Assembly (NCBI GenBank): GCA_913055905.1
Contig: CAJXLB010000008.1
Location: 1-64,000, forward strand
DNA length: 64,000 nucleotides
DNA from: an uncultured Winogradskyella sp.
Lineage (GTDB): Bacteria; Bacteroidota; Bacteroidia; Flavobacteriales; Flavobacteriaceae
Reading direction: 5' to 3'
The notes below the pieces were generated by a model. It was not told where the DNA came from, did not search any database, and worked only from the letters and a program-made list of their open reading frames with translations. Made by a program: the position numbers and the translations under genes. This document shows, piece after piece, positions 8,361 to 17,771 of this stretch. Every line of letters begins with the position of its first letter. Positions within the stretch are counted from its first letter, which is position 1.

Positions 8361-9548
8361 TTATTCTTGAGTAGTATAAAACTGAACAAATTTGGAATTT
8401 TGTCTACTCAAGAGAAAATTCTTTTGAACTCGATTTATTGCATTTTGAGAAATAGTTTTTTTATCTTTCTCTGAAAGTTCAATGACCTCAACTATTTTTT
8501 TTGCAAATAACTGTGGTTGTTGAGACTTAACCAACCATCCTGTTTTACCATTAACTAGATTTTCTTTAAGTCCTCCCACATCAGAGACAATACACAGCCT
8601 ACCTAAAGCCTGAGCTTCTAACACGGCATTGCAGAATCCTTCGTTTAAGCTGGTTTGCAAATAAATATCTGACCTACTCACAAGTTCTAGTGTATCATTA
8701 TGACTTAATTTCCAATGAAAAATAACATTTTCCTCTAAAGCAAGTTGATTTACCATAAACAAATAGCGTTCTCTTTCCTTAGTATGCCCATCACCAATAA
8801 TATGGTAAACGACATGAGGAAGAGTATTCTTTAAAATTTTAATAGTTTCTAAAGCTGTTGTTAAATCCTTAATCCAGTGGAGCCTTGCTACAGTACAAAT
8901 TGAAAGTGACCCGTAATCTTTAGAATATTGATTACCAACAAACTTATTTATGATCCTCTCATCAACCGCAGGTGTAATGATAGATACAGGAACTAACTTC
9001 TCCAACCCTATGTTATAAGCCTCTTCAACTAAATATCGAGATATAGAATGTACCTTATCTACATTCTTCCAAACATTCAAATAGCAGTTTGGATGTTTTA
9101 ATGGATAAACATTAATATCAAACCCTCTAAAACTGATCGCCATTTTTGCACCAATTGCTTTAGCTACATATTCACTTCCAATAGCTTGTGTTGCAAAACC
9201 AAAATGCAGCCAATCCAAATCATTAATTAAAATATGGCTATTCAAGTAAATACGCTTTATTATCGTTTTTAATGAAAAACCATTGTCTTTCAACAATCTA
9301 TAATATCTGATTACCCTTTTTAAATGCAACAGCAATTTAAAAAAGACGTTAACCGTATGTACCAGAACCAAAAGCTTGTTTCCTTTTACTTTTGGACTTC
9401 TCACAACTTCGCACAAATTAAAATTCGGATTTACAGTTTGTGTAAAAACCACGACCTTAAATCCATGACCTTGCAGCCCTTTAATTTTACTATTAAAAAA
9501 GGTTTCTGAATAACTAGGAGTAGATGGTATGACGAGACCAATTGTCAT
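8361..9548 (-). CDS. Glycosyltransferase family 4 (WcaL/AmsK-like)
   Basis: A 395-residue GT4 enzyme. The start (IGLVIPSTPSYSETFFNSKI) resembles colanic-acid type enzymes such as WcaL/AmsK, which often carry the SETF motif. The donor domain shows SICTVARLHWIKDLTTALE near residue 220 and SLNEGFCNAVLEAQALGRL near residue 315, the E-x7-E region. Role: a hexosyl transfer during repeat-unit assembly, inferred from family and place. The gene begins 6 bp after the stop of the sulfotransferase gene, so they share a transcript. Confidence 0.88.
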   Translation of the reverse strand: MTIGLVIPSTPSYSETFFNSKIKGLQGHGFKVVVFTQTVNPNFNLCEVVRSPKVKGNKLLVLVHTVNVFFKLLLHLKRVIRYYRLLKDNGFSLKTIIKRIYLNSHILINDLDWLHFGFATQAIGSEYVAKAIGAKMAISFRGFDINVYPLKHPNCYLNVWKNVDKVHSISRYLVEEAYNIGLEKLVPVSIITPAVDERIINKFVGNQYSKDYGSLSICTVARLHWIKDLTTALETIKILKNTLPHVVYHIIGDGHTKERERYLFMVNQLALEENVIFHWKLSHNDTLELVSRSDIYLQTSLNEGFCNAVLEAQALGRLCIVSDVGGLKENLVNGKTGWLVKSQQPQLFAKKIVEVIELSEKDKKTISQNAINRVQKNFLLSRQNSKFVQFYTTQE

Positions 9549-9554
9549 TTGGAA

Positions 9555-10403
9555 TTATGGTATCTGATAATTATCCACATTAAACCTATCCAAGATTTTT
9601 TTAATACTCTCAAAGCTATCTGTATATGCATTGTGAATATTTTCATGACCTGACTTTACATTACTATCTGGATGCGTTTTTGAAGAAGGTCTGCCATACA
9701 ACTCTTCTATATTAGAAAGCGGTTTTAAATCATAGGTTTTGCACAAATCATAAAATAAATTAATGTTCCTTTTTAAGGCTTCGTATTTTACGATCGTAAA
9801 ATTAGAATTATCAGTTTCATGCAAATCAAAAACTACTTTATTTTCTAGACACCATCTTAGGGCTAAAATTTCTATTTCTGTATAAGTATCAACCTCATTC
9901 CAATTAAAATTATATTTCAAATCTAAAACTTCACTTATTGGTTTTTGACGTTTAAAATGATTGAGATTATACAACCAATTAAATTTTACTCTGTTTTGAG
10001 ATACAATAACATCGTAAGGATTCCTAATGATAAATAACACCGGAATATTAAAGTGTGAACTCATAAAATGAGTACTTAAATTACAACGTACAAATTTTAT
10101 AATATACTTTTTAGGAATATATGGCCATAAATGCATCTTAAAATTCCTGTTGCTTATCTGGGCAATCCAATCATTATCTATTTTATTTCTAAATACCCTC
10201 TTGAGGTATTCCTCTTGATCTTTTTGTAAAAGTTGCTTCGAAATAAATTTGTCACAAATTAAATGACCCTCTTGGGTTTGATACTCATGTTCTGGTTCAA
10301 ACAATAATCTATATCGGAATTGGAAAGCAATAATTTCTGCCAACCAACTTGTGCCGCTGCGAGCCGAACCAGCAATGATGATATGTTTATTGAATGATTT
10401 CAA
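9555..10403 (-). CDS. PAPS-dependent sulfotransferase
   Basis: A 282-residue protein with the 5'-phosphosulfate-binding loop at residues 12-20 (GSARSGTSW) and a 3'-phosphate-binding segment near residue 127 (IIRNPYDVIVSQNR). These are the two PAPS-contacting signatures of the cytosolic-type sulfotransferase superfamily. It should transfer sulfate from PAPS to a hydroxyl or amine on the growing glycan. It lies between two GT4 genes with gaps of 4-6 bp. A second, distinct sulfotransferase at 17761-18504 supports a sulfated product. Which sugar is modified is unknown. Confidence 0.82.
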   Translation of the reverse strand: MKSFNKHIIIAGSARSGTSWLAEIIAFQFRYRLLFEPEHEYQTQEGHLICDKFISKQLLQKDQEEYLKRVFRNKIDNDWIAQISNRNFKMHLWPYIPKKYIIKFVRCNLSTHFMSSHFNIPVLFIIRNPYDVIVSQNRVKFNWLYNLNHFKRQKPISEVLDLKYNFNWNEVDTYTEIEILALRWCLENKVVFDLHETDNSNFTIVKYEALKRNINLFYDLCKTYDLKPLSNIEELYGRPSSKTHPDSNVKSGHENIHNAYTDSFESIKKILDRFNVDNYQIP

Positions 10404-10407
10404 AGTG

Positions 10408-11466
10408 TTATTTTTGCATCAATTTCAAATATAATTTTTTGTAAGCACTGATCTCATTTCTTAATGGGAAACGAGTCTCGGCATTTTCTACAGCGTCTTG
10501 CCTTAATTTTTTGTATAAATCTTCATCTTTTGACAACAATTTAAGCTTTTCTACCAGGTCTTTTGTTGATTTAAAAATGAAGCCGCCCTTTCCACTTTCG
10601 AGAATATAAGCTGCCCCTCCACCTGAGTTTGAGCTTAAAACAGGTACACCACATGCCAAAGCCTCCAAAATACTCACGGGCAAACCTTCTCGCTTGGAAG
10701 CTAATACAAAAATGTGCTGTTGAGACAACACGTCTGGTATATCTTCATTTTCTACAAACCCTTTAAAAAAAACCCTGTCTTGAAGATGGTTCTTCTCTAT
10801 TAAATGAACAAGTTCATCTTTATAGGTTTCATCTTCGTTTCCATAAAGATTTAATTGAATGTCGTTCGGCAAATGACTTAAAGCTTCAATAATTTGTGCT
10901 TGATTTTTATTGGCTACTATATTACCAATACAACAGAGATTAAATGCGTTTTTAGGCTGATTTTCATTTAACTTAAACTTATTTAAGTCAACCCCATGAG
11001 GAACAAAGGAAACTTTTGATTTTAAATAAAAAGCGTCGAAAAACCGAGATTTCATTTCAGGGTTATCATATGCGATGTGATGAGCCATTATACTTTTTAG
11101 CAACCATCGCTTGGACCAAGCATTATTTTTCTTTGTGTATATATATTTAACACCATTTAACCTACAAGCAATTGGCTCAATAAAATTAGATTTATAATCC
11201 CATGAATGGCATATATCAATCCTATACGCTTTTAATACTTTTGAGAACTGCCTCAAATCTTGTCCTAACTTTCCCGTATTCTGTATATGAATTTGATTAG
11301 AAAATGGAATATCTGCAGGGATAAGCTCTGGAAACTTTTCTACGGCTATGAATACCTCAAATTTCTCAGAATCTAACCCTCTTAATATTGAAAGTAAAAC
11401 ATTTTGGCTACCGGCTGTTTTAAAATTAGGAATAGTATATAATAGTCTAATTGAATCCAATATCAA
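10408..11466 (-). CDS. Glycosyltransferase family 4
   Basis: A 352-residue GT4 enzyme with an N-terminal TIPNFKTAGSQNVLLSIL acceptor loop. The donor-domain strand reads LCCIGNIVANKNQAQIIEAL near residue 185, and the signature SKREGLPVSILEALACGVPV lies near residue 255. It is complete and of normal length. The start overlaps the end of the asparagine-synthase-like gene by 4 bp, pointing to coupled translation of those two. Specificity unknown. Confidence 0.9.
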   Translation of the reverse strand: MILDSIRLLYTIPNFKTAGSQNVLLSILRGLDSEKFEVFIAVEKFPELIPADIPFSNQIHIQNTGKLGQDLRQFSKVLKAYRIDICHSWDYKSNFIEPIACRLNGVKYIYTKKNNAWSKRWLLKSIMAHHIAYDNPEMKSRFFDAFYLKSKVSFVPHGVDLNKFKLNENQPKNAFNLCCIGNIVANKNQAQIIEALSHLPNDIQLNLYGNEDETYKDELVHLIEKNHLQDRVFFKGFVENEDIPDVLSQQHIFVLASKREGLPVSILEALACGVPVLSSNSGGGAAYILESGKGGFIFKSTKDLVEKLKLLSKDEDLYKKLRQDAVENAETRFPLRNEISAYKKLYLKLMQK

Positions 11467-12845
11467 TTGTTATTTTTATACCATAAAGATAAGGTTAATA
11501 ACATGCTTAACGGATGTGAATACTTAACATTGTTTTCAATTTTAAAACCCTCATATATGTCGTCTATGATTTCTTTTGAAACTAAATTAGTGAAAACCTT
11601 ATCATAGAGATAAACTTGTAAGCGCTTAGAATTTTCTTCACCCAAAAACTGCAATTCCCAGTTGCGTTGCACATAAGATTTACCTAGAATACTTTTAAAT
11701 ATTCTATATAATTTATTACTTATTTTATAAGGTAAATTATAAGGTAACTTATTATACTTGTAATTATTTAGATTGAAAGGTTTTTGCTCTTGCCAAATAA
11801 TTTTTGAAAGGTTTTTATTCCTCTTTTTTATATAAGCGATTTGAAGTTTTCTATCTGCCAAATACGCTTCTGGCACGGTACATATGAACTTACACATGTC
11901 GTCGTCATAGTACGGCAGCGTTATGGGATGTACACTTTCAAAAACAGATAAGTTGGCGGTGGTCCATCTTGGTGCCCAATACAAAGATTTGAATGCCCTT
12001 ATTTTGGCGCTCGAATTTTCAATATGTATTCGAGACACTAAACTTTTGACCCTTTCTCTCAAATACAACTCAAAATCTCCTTCTAAACTCCAAGAGTTCC
12101 AAAGTGCACTTGCCAATTGTAATCCACCTGGTTTAACGATCTTTTTTAGAATCAAGTTCACCGCTTCCTGATCTGAAAGTTGTTCATCTGCTGTAGTATC
12201 AAACAATACATCTCCCCAATGACCCAACGAAAACAGTTCACCTTTGGGCTTTAAAGCCTCGATAACGGCCATTTGCCTTGGATGAGTAAACTCGGCATAA
12301 CAACCATTTATTTTTGATAATTGGTCAATGCAATCCCAGAGATAGCCATCGGTAATTTTAAAGGCTTCAAACGGAAATTTGCAAATATCCGCAATCTGCT
12401 TGGATAGGTTAGCCTCATTGTACCCATTCTCAAAGGAATAACTGTAAGCTTCAACATTTTTGTTAAGATATTGTAGTGCTGCTGCCTGTGTTCTGGAGTC
12501 TAGACCACCCGATAAGGGTAAAATCACTTTTTTATCTTCTACCTGTTGATCGATAATGGATTCAAAAAGTACCGTAAACTCTTCAAGGACATCCTCAAAA
12601 CTGATAGCTCTTGGCGCATAATACCAGTTGAACCAAGGTTCACTTTTCACCAAATAACCCGATTCATCAATAGTATTTATGGTTCCTGGTCTAAGGCAAA
12701 CTTCATCTTTGTAATAGGTATCGTCATCTAGAAAAAAACCAATAGCCGCAAACACGCAGATGGCTTCGTAATTTAGGAGATGCTCCCCTTTAACCTTAAC
12801 GAAGGTTTGTTGTTTTGGTATGATATCAGTTTTTAAGGTTCTCAT
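11463..12845 (-). CDS. Asparagine synthase-like protein lacking the N-terminal glutaminase Cys
   Basis: A 460-residue protein with a PP-loop ATP pyrophosphatase motif at residues 111-118 (LSGGLDSR) and a downstream AsnB-like C-terminal domain. Full AsnB family enzymes start Met-Cys, where that Cys is the glutaminase nucleophile, and run 550-650 residues. Here the chain starts MRTLKTD and the N-terminal 90 residues are short and lack the Cys. It may therefore use free ammonia or another amine, or adenylate a carboxylate for another purpose. In some O-antigen loci (for example Francisella WbtH) AsnB-like proteins are linked to uronamide formation. Since this locus also encodes UDP-GalNAcA synthesis, amidation of a uronate is a plausible but untested role. 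Confidence 0.7.
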   Translation of the reverse strand: MRTLKTDIIPKQQTFVKVKGEHLLNYEAICVFAAIGFFLDDDTYYKDEVCLRPGTINTIDESGYLVKSEPWFNWYYAPRAISFEDVLEEFTVLFESIIDQQVEDKKVILPLSGGLDSRTQAAALQYLNKNVEAYSYSFENGYNEANLSKQIADICKFPFEAFKITDGYLWDCIDQLSKINGCYAEFTHPRQMAVIEALKPKGELFSLGHWGDVLFDTTADEQLSDQEAVNLILKKIVKPGGLQLASALWNSWSLEGDFELYLRERVKSLVSRIHIENSSAKIRAFKSLYWAPRWTTANLSVFESVHPITLPYYDDDMCKFICTVPEAYLADRKLQIAYIKKRNKNLSKIIWQEQKPFNLNNYKYNKLPYNLPYKISNKLYRIFKSILGKSYVQRNWELQFLGEENSKRLQVYLYDKVFTNLVSKEIIDDIYEGFKIENNVKYSHPLSMLLTLSLWYKNNN

Positions 12846-12858
12846 TAAAACAGTCTAA

Positions 12859-14052
12859 CTAATGGTTTTGAAGGCAGTCATAATATAAAACCTCGAAGTC
12901 AGTTGTCATTTTCTCAATATTGTGGCTTTTTTCAACTTTCTCCCTAGCCTTCACTCTAAGGGTATTAATTCTATCTAAAGATAGCATATTGAAATCTTGA
13001 ATTTTTTTGCTTAATGCACTTTTGTCTCTAGTAGGCACTAAAAATCCAGTTTCGTTATCTGTAATTAATTCTACAACCCCTCCACAACGCGTACTTAAAA
13101 CAGGAAGCCCTATCGCCATTGCTTCAATTACCACATTTGCTATTCCTTCTGCCAAGCTTGGTAACACAAGAAGACTTGAATTCACCATTAATTGATAAAC
13201 TTCTTTTTGAGGTAATGAATCTGTAATAGTAATATATTCTTGAAGATTTAAATCATTAATCATATATATTAACTCCTCATTACCTTTAGCACCTACAATG
13301 GTATAATGGAAATCAACATGATTCTTTTTTAAATCCTCACAAGCTTTTATCATGTAGTCGTAGCCTTTAATCCAATGTGGTCGCCCTACAGATAACAGCT
13401 GTAATATTTCTTGTTTTTCGTAAAAACAAACACTTGGAAAACTACTAAAATTAAAACCTGAATAAATAACCTTATCTATTTTTGAAGGTGATGCATACAA
13501 AAGATCACTTTTTTCTTTTATGGCTTCACTAACGGAATGAAAACCTGTAATTTTTGGATACAAATACTTTAGATATACTTCATTTTCTACATCTACAAAT
13601 GGCCTTACGTTTATTTGGTATCCAAGCTGACTTAAAACCACATTATAACTATTGTTATTTAGAATAGTTTCACAGTAAGGTAGTAACGATATCCATTGAA
13701 TGTGTACTATATCTGGTTTAATTTGTCCTAAAGCCTTATTAAAATTAAAGTGTTTTAAACCTGAGGAATCAAAACGCACTATTAATTTTATGAATTTTTG
13801 AAAATCTTTGATTCCACCTTTTTTAAATATGTTTTTAAAAACAAACCCTAGGCTTCTCCTAAATAAATTCAATTTATTGCTTTGAGTACCTAAATCTACA
13901 TACCTAACTCTTTGTATTTTTTCATCTAGTTCACTATCAAACCCTAGTACATATATCAGATGTTTTTTACCTAGACTTTTTATCACAGTATTAATGAATG
14001 GTCTTGTTTTAAAACTACCATCAAATATTACTATTTTAAGCTTAGGTTTCAA
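12859..14052 (-). CDS. Glycosyltransferase family 4
   Basis: A 397-residue GT4 enzyme. The donor domain shows LLSVGRPHWIKGYDYMIKA near residue 210 and LAEGIANVVIEAMAIGLPVLS near residue 305, giving the E-x7-E signature. The N-terminal half contains DIVHIQWISLLP, a common acceptor-domain strand. It lies 13 bp upstream of the asparagine-synthase-like gene and 7 bp after the DUF23-like transferase, so it belongs to the same transcript. Its substrate cannot be told. Confidence 0.9.
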   Translation of the reverse strand: MKPKLKIVIFDGSFKTRPFINTVIKSLGKKHLIYVLGFDSELDEKIQRVRYVDLGTQSNKLNLFRRSLGFVFKNIFKKGGIKDFQKFIKLIVRFDSSGLKHFNFNKALGQIKPDIVHIQWISLLPYCETILNNNSYNVVLSQLGYQINVRPFVDVENEVYLKYLYPKITGFHSVSEAIKEKSDLLYASPSKIDKVIYSGFNFSSFPSVCFYEKQEILQLLSVGRPHWIKGYDYMIKACEDLKKNHVDFHYTIVGAKGNEELIYMINDLNLQEYITITDSLPQKEVYQLMVNSSLLVLPSLAEGIANVVIEAMAIGLPVLSTRCGGVVELITDNETGFLVPTRDKSALSKKIQDFNMLSLDRINTLRVKAREKVEKSHNIEKMTTDFEVLYYDCLQNH

Positions 14053-14059
14053 TTTCTAT

Positions 14060-15064
14060 TTAGCTATTAATTTTAGAAAACACTTTATTTACACTGGTTA
14101 TTTTAGTAATTGTAGCTTGTTGTCGTTTTTGAAGAAGTCTATTTCTATTGTTTTTGAGCTTATTAACTTCCTTTTCATTAAATAGAATATATTTTTTAAA
14201 ATAATCTTCTAATTGTCTTGAATTATATAAACCTGAGTTGACAATATCCCTGCACAACATTTTTATCCCTTCTATATTATTACCAGAAAGAAAGGTGTCC
14301 GGATGCTTTTCGAAGTTTTTAAACTTCTTTATAAAATCATTTGAATCATACATGTGGTAATGAAGCATTCCTAGTTTATCAATACAATTTATTGAACTGT
14401 TATCCTCATAAACCACTCTGTGAACATTTTTTGGTACGATTTCTTTGGAAGAATTAACTCTAATTGCGGTTTTACCTAAATGTTGTCCATACCAATATGA
14501 AAATTTATGAAACTTATTCTCAAAAGGATTAAAAAGTTTTTTATAAACCCTATCAATTCTGTTTTTTATCTTAGGCGAAGACTTAAAAAGGATGGATTCT
14601 TTAAATACATTATTAAAATGTATTTGAGTCTGTAAAACTTCAAAAGGCTTAAAGTTCACCACATCATACGATTCAGGTATTTTATCGAAGAGGCTTTTAA
14701 GATTACTACACTCTGTTAGGTGAGTTATTATTAACTCATCGGCATCAATAGAAATTAACCAATCAATATTTTCTTGCTTACACTTTTGTAGAGCATCATA
14801 AGTATTTAAGCATTGTCGAGCTGTATGATGTTCCTCGTAATTTTTTATAAAATTAATTAAACCCTTCGATGATTCATATATATCCTTTCCAATAGAATTC
14901 AATAGTTCAACATATTTTAAGTCTTGTATTGATTCACGACCCGCATCAGTAGTTCCATCAAAATAAACAAATGCTTTATCAATACCTATTTCATTATGAT
15001 AAAGTAAATTTTTACGAAGAATACGCTCCTCATTTTTAACAGTAATTACAAGACCTATTCTCAT
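14060..15064 (-). CDS. Glycosyltransferase family 2-like / DUF23-type (Glyco_tranf_2_4)
   Basis: A GT-A-like protein. The core begins RIGLVITVKNEERIL, has a FVYFDGTTD strand, and carries IDWLISIDADELI, where the D-A-D triad stands in for the DxD metal site. The pattern matches the Glyco_tranf_2_4/DUF23-like group common in Bacteroidetes and marine capsule loci. Two starts are possible. The frame opens at 15109, which would overlap the methyltransferase gene by 28 bp. The ATG at 15064 puts the first beta-strand at the N-terminus as in homologues and leaves an 18-bp gap; I chose it. The C-terminal 60 residues are Lys/Arg/Asn-rich. Confidence 0.78.
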   Translation of the reverse strand: MRIGLVITVKNEERILRKNLLYHNEIGIDKAFVYFDGTTDAGRESIQDLKYVELLNSIGKDIYESSKGLINFIKNYEEHHTARQCLNTYDALQKCKQENIDWLISIDADELIITHLTECSNLKSLFDKIPESYDVVNFKPFEVLQTQIHFNNVFKESILFKSSPKIKNRIDRVYKKLFNPFENKFHKFSYWYGQHLGKTAIRVNSSKEIVPKNVHRVVYEDNSSINCIDKLGMLHYHMYDSNDFIKKFKNFEKHPDTFLSGNNIEGIKMLCRDIVNSGLYNSRQLEDYFKKYILFNEKEVNKLKNNRNRLLQKRQQATITKITSVNKVFSKINS

Positions 15065-15081
15065 CAGAGTGATTGAGTTTT

Positions 15082-15798
15082 TTACATTTTTTTTTGGGCA
15101 AAAATACAATGATGGAGACCATAGCCTAAACTAGATAAAATGTACTCTCTAAATTTAGCCAGTCCTATTTTTTTGAATACCGCAACAACATACTTGTTGT
15201 TAATTAACTTATAATATCCTTTATTGCCAAAATTCATCACAATACTTTCGTATTTTAAGATTTTAAAATTTTGTTCCCTGAGTATTTTTTTTAATTCTCG
15301 TTTGCTTACAGGCAGTTCAATAGGTTGATTAGACCAAGTTTTACCATCAGTCATATGGTCTAGAACATTTTTATTTGGTGTTGTGAGAATTAAATATCCT
15401 TTTGGTTTTAATACTTTAAAGCAAACACTAACATATTTGTGCTTATTCTCAATATGTTCTAACACTTCTTGAGAAACAATAACATCATATGTTTTATCTT
15501 TAAAATCGAAAGCTAAAGCATCGCCTTGCTGAAAATTAACATGAGGATATAACTCATTAGCCTTAACAACAGCCTGTTGAGAGAGTTCAACAGCATCTGT
15601 CATACCAAACTGACCGAGAAATGCAGTTAATCGACCATCACCAGAACCTAAATCTAAAATTAAAGGTTTTCTTATTTTTCTTTTTACAACCGTAAAATAT
15701 TCTAAGATTTTTACACATCGTCTAAGTTGTAGGCTATTTAAAAGCTTATTTGTACTCCAATACTTATCATAAAATGATTTTTGTTCTTCTATATTCAT
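15082..15798 (-). CDS. Class I SAM-dependent methyltransferase
   Basis: A 238-residue protein with SAM-binding motif I ILDLGSGDGRLTAFLG at about residue 47, an acidic post-motif (DAVELSQQAV), motif II-like DVIVSQEVLEHIE, and LKPKGYLILTTPN. This is the UbiE/methyltransf_11 type fold. Among glycosyltransferases it may O-methylate a sugar or cap the chain. Chain capping by methylation is known for ABC-transporter-dependent O-antigens recognised by Wzt C-terminal domains, and such a transporter lies 3 kb upstream. That link is inference. The target could also be a small molecule. Confidence 0.82.
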   Translation of the reverse strand: MNIEEQKSFYDKYWSTNKLLNSLQLRRCVKILEYFTVVKRKIRKPLILDLGSGDGRLTAFLGQFGMTDAVELSQQAVVKANELYPHVNFQQGDALAFDFKDKTYDVIVSQEVLEHIENKHKYVSVCFKVLKPKGYLILTTPNKNVLDHMTDGKTWSNQPIELPVSKRELKKILREQNFKILKYESIVMNFGNKGYYKLINNKYVVAVFKKIGLAKFREYILSSLGYGLHHCIFAQKKM

Positions 15799-15861
15799 AG
15801 AATGATTTAATTTTTATAGCAGCAGGCTATTTAAATAAACGTAATCTATTTTCTTCATATA

Positions 15862-16731
15862 TTAACAATGTAAATGAATATAGTATTTAAGTAGGATTTT
15901 AATATACTCTACATTTAACTTTTTAGTTAGAGATAATCTGTTTTTTACACGATTAAAAAAACGTTTCACATAGGACCTATATAAACTACAATCTATTTTC
16001 TTTGTTCTGTAGGCGTCTTTAGCAAAGTGTTGGTGTTCACAATAATACTTAATTAAATAATCCAAGTCCTTAGTGCTTAAGGTAGATAAACTGTCTCCTT
16101 CTTTTCTAAAGTACGATTGTGTTAATGGATTTAAAGCTATTTTTTTATTATGAAAAGCTTCAAAATAAAAAACTCTATCACCTATTAACCTAAAATCAGT
16201 AAATTTATAGACGTTTTTAATGAGTGATTTCTCAAAAACAATTGAGCTTACATTCAAAATAGGACAATACAGAAAATAGTCTAATGTTAATCTCGACTCA
16301 AACTCTTGCTTAAATATAGGATGCTGTGTTCTCCCAATAACCTTATTATCTTTTACAACTTTGGTTTCAGCAACCACAACATCCAAGTTTCTTTGCTGTA
16401 TGTGTTGAAGTTGAGATTCTAAAAAGTTTAGATCGCAAAAATCGTCACTTTCAGCAATCCAAATATATTTACCTTTAGCCAAATTAAATCCTTTTTGCCA
16501 CTGCTTAAAAGGACTTCCGCTATTTTTTTTATTTATGATAAAATATGAGGTCTTAGGATGATTTTTGTATAAACTTAATATAGATAAACTAGAGTCCGAA
16601 GAGCAATCGTCTAAAAGAATAACTTCATAATTTTGATAAGTTTGGTTATATATACTATCTAATCGTGTTTTTAAATAAGCCTCATGGTTATAATTAGGCA
16701 GGATTACCGTAACTAATTGATTTGAAATCAT
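15862..16731 (-). CDS. Glycosyltransferase family 2
   Basis: A 289-residue inverting GT-A enzyme. It has VTVILPNYNHEAYLKTRLDS at the start, a nucleotide-binding ILLDDCSSDSS, and a DxD-type IWIAESDDFCD at about residue 90. The C-terminal 60 residues are strongly basic (KRFFNRVKNRLSLTKKL), consistent with membrane-surface binding. Short gaps on both sides place it in the same operon. Sugar unknown. Confidence 0.87.
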   Translation of the reverse strand: MISNQLVTVILPNYNHEAYLKTRLDSIYNQTYQNYEVILLDDCSSDSSLSILSLYKNHPKTSYFIINKKNSGSPFKQWQKGFNLAKGKYIWIAESDDFCDLNFLESQLQHIQQRNLDVVVAETKVVKDNKVIGRTQHPIFKQEFESRLTLDYFLYCPILNVSSIVFEKSLIKNVYKFTDFRLIGDRVFYFEAFHNKKIALNPLTQSYFRKEGDSLSTLSTKDLDYLIKYYCEHQHFAKDAYRTKKIDCSLYRSYVKRFFNRVKNRLSLTKKLNVEYIKILLKYYIHLHC

Positions 16732-16772
16732 GATAATTTATTATTCCACCTTATTCATAAAAAATGTTCATT

Positions 16773-17771
16773 TTATTTTTTAATAAGTGTGAAAATTTTT
16801 TTTGAAAATTTGTCACCCAACAAACGATTTATAAAAAATTTGATATTCTCTTTTCTTTTATATCGCCTACCTTGATTAATATGGCTTTTATACTCTAAAT
16901 AGAAGTCAATATTCTTACGCACATCCAATTCTAACTTGGCAAATTCCCTAAAAAAAGCACTATCGTCATAGTTGTACTTTCTTAATTCTTCAATAAGTTG
17001 CAATTCATCAAATTTCTTATTAAAATATCGTCCTGAACAATTCTTTTTTAAACTTAAGCCTAAAATATCCCTTATATAACCGTCACCGCAAGATTTAAAA
17101 TATTTACGATCGTCATAAACCAAAACGGGTCTGCCACATGCCATAGCTTCATAAGCACTTCTGCCCAATCCCACTACTAAATCACTATTATTAATTTTAT
17201 TCTCAATATCCCAAATAGAACTATTATATTTATATGCCTCAGTATATTTTAGGTTTAGTTTCTCACAAATATCTTCTATGAATAGATTAGCTTTCTCACT
17301 ATGGCACATTGACAATACTGACTTTAATTTTCTATTTATATTTTTTTTAGGCTTAAAGCGTTCTAGATTAATAGAATTATGCACTAAAATACTAGGAAAT
17401 CCCAACTTGCCCAAGTGGTCTTGTACTTCTTGAGATATAGAGACAAAACCATTAGCTTTAGGATTTGGCTGCTCTAGACTAGGGTAAATACCATGGCAAG
17501 TTTGAATAACAAATCCCTTTTTGTACAACTTGTCAACAGTGGTTTTGTGGTTAGCCAAAATTAGGTCATATTTATTTAAACTCATAAAACCAACACCTAA
17601 ATCCGATTCTATTTTGTCGCTTACTAAACCTTTAAAAAAAGTGAAATATTCCACAAAATATCCTCTGCGTCTCAACTCTTCAATTATAGTGTAAGTAAAT
17701 GTTTCTGTTCCACCTAAAATTTTTAAGCTATTATTTGCAACAAGTATTTTCTTTGTGGGTTTACTGGGCAT
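16773..17771 (-). CDS. GT-B fold glycosyltransferase (GT4-like)
   Basis: A 332-residue protein starting KKILVANNSLKILGGTETFTYT, a GT4-style acceptor loop. Its C-terminal half has the donor-domain features DLVVGLGRSAYEAMACGRPVLVYD, where the E-A-M-A-x-G-x-P core matches the GT-B donor signature although the first Glu is replaced. It is shorter than its GT4 neighbours and ends in a basic tail. It overlaps the sulfotransferase gene by 11 bp. Family is fairly sure; donor is not. Confidence 0.75.
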   Translation of the reverse strand: MPSKPTKKILVANNSLKILGGTETFTYTIIEELRRRGYFVEYFTFFKGLVSDKIESDLGVGFMSLNKYDLILANHKTTVDKLYKKGFVIQTCHGIYPSLEQPNPKANGFVSISQEVQDHLGKLGFPSILVHNSINLERFKPKKNINRKLKSVLSMCHSEKANLFIEDICEKLNLKYTEAYKYNSSIWDIENKINNSDLVVGLGRSAYEAMACGRPVLVYDDRKYFKSCGDGYIRDILGLSLKKNCSGRYFNKKFDELQLIEELRKYNYDDSAFFREFAKLELDVRKNIDFYLEYKSHINQGRRYKRKENIKFFINRLLGDKFSKKIFTLIKK

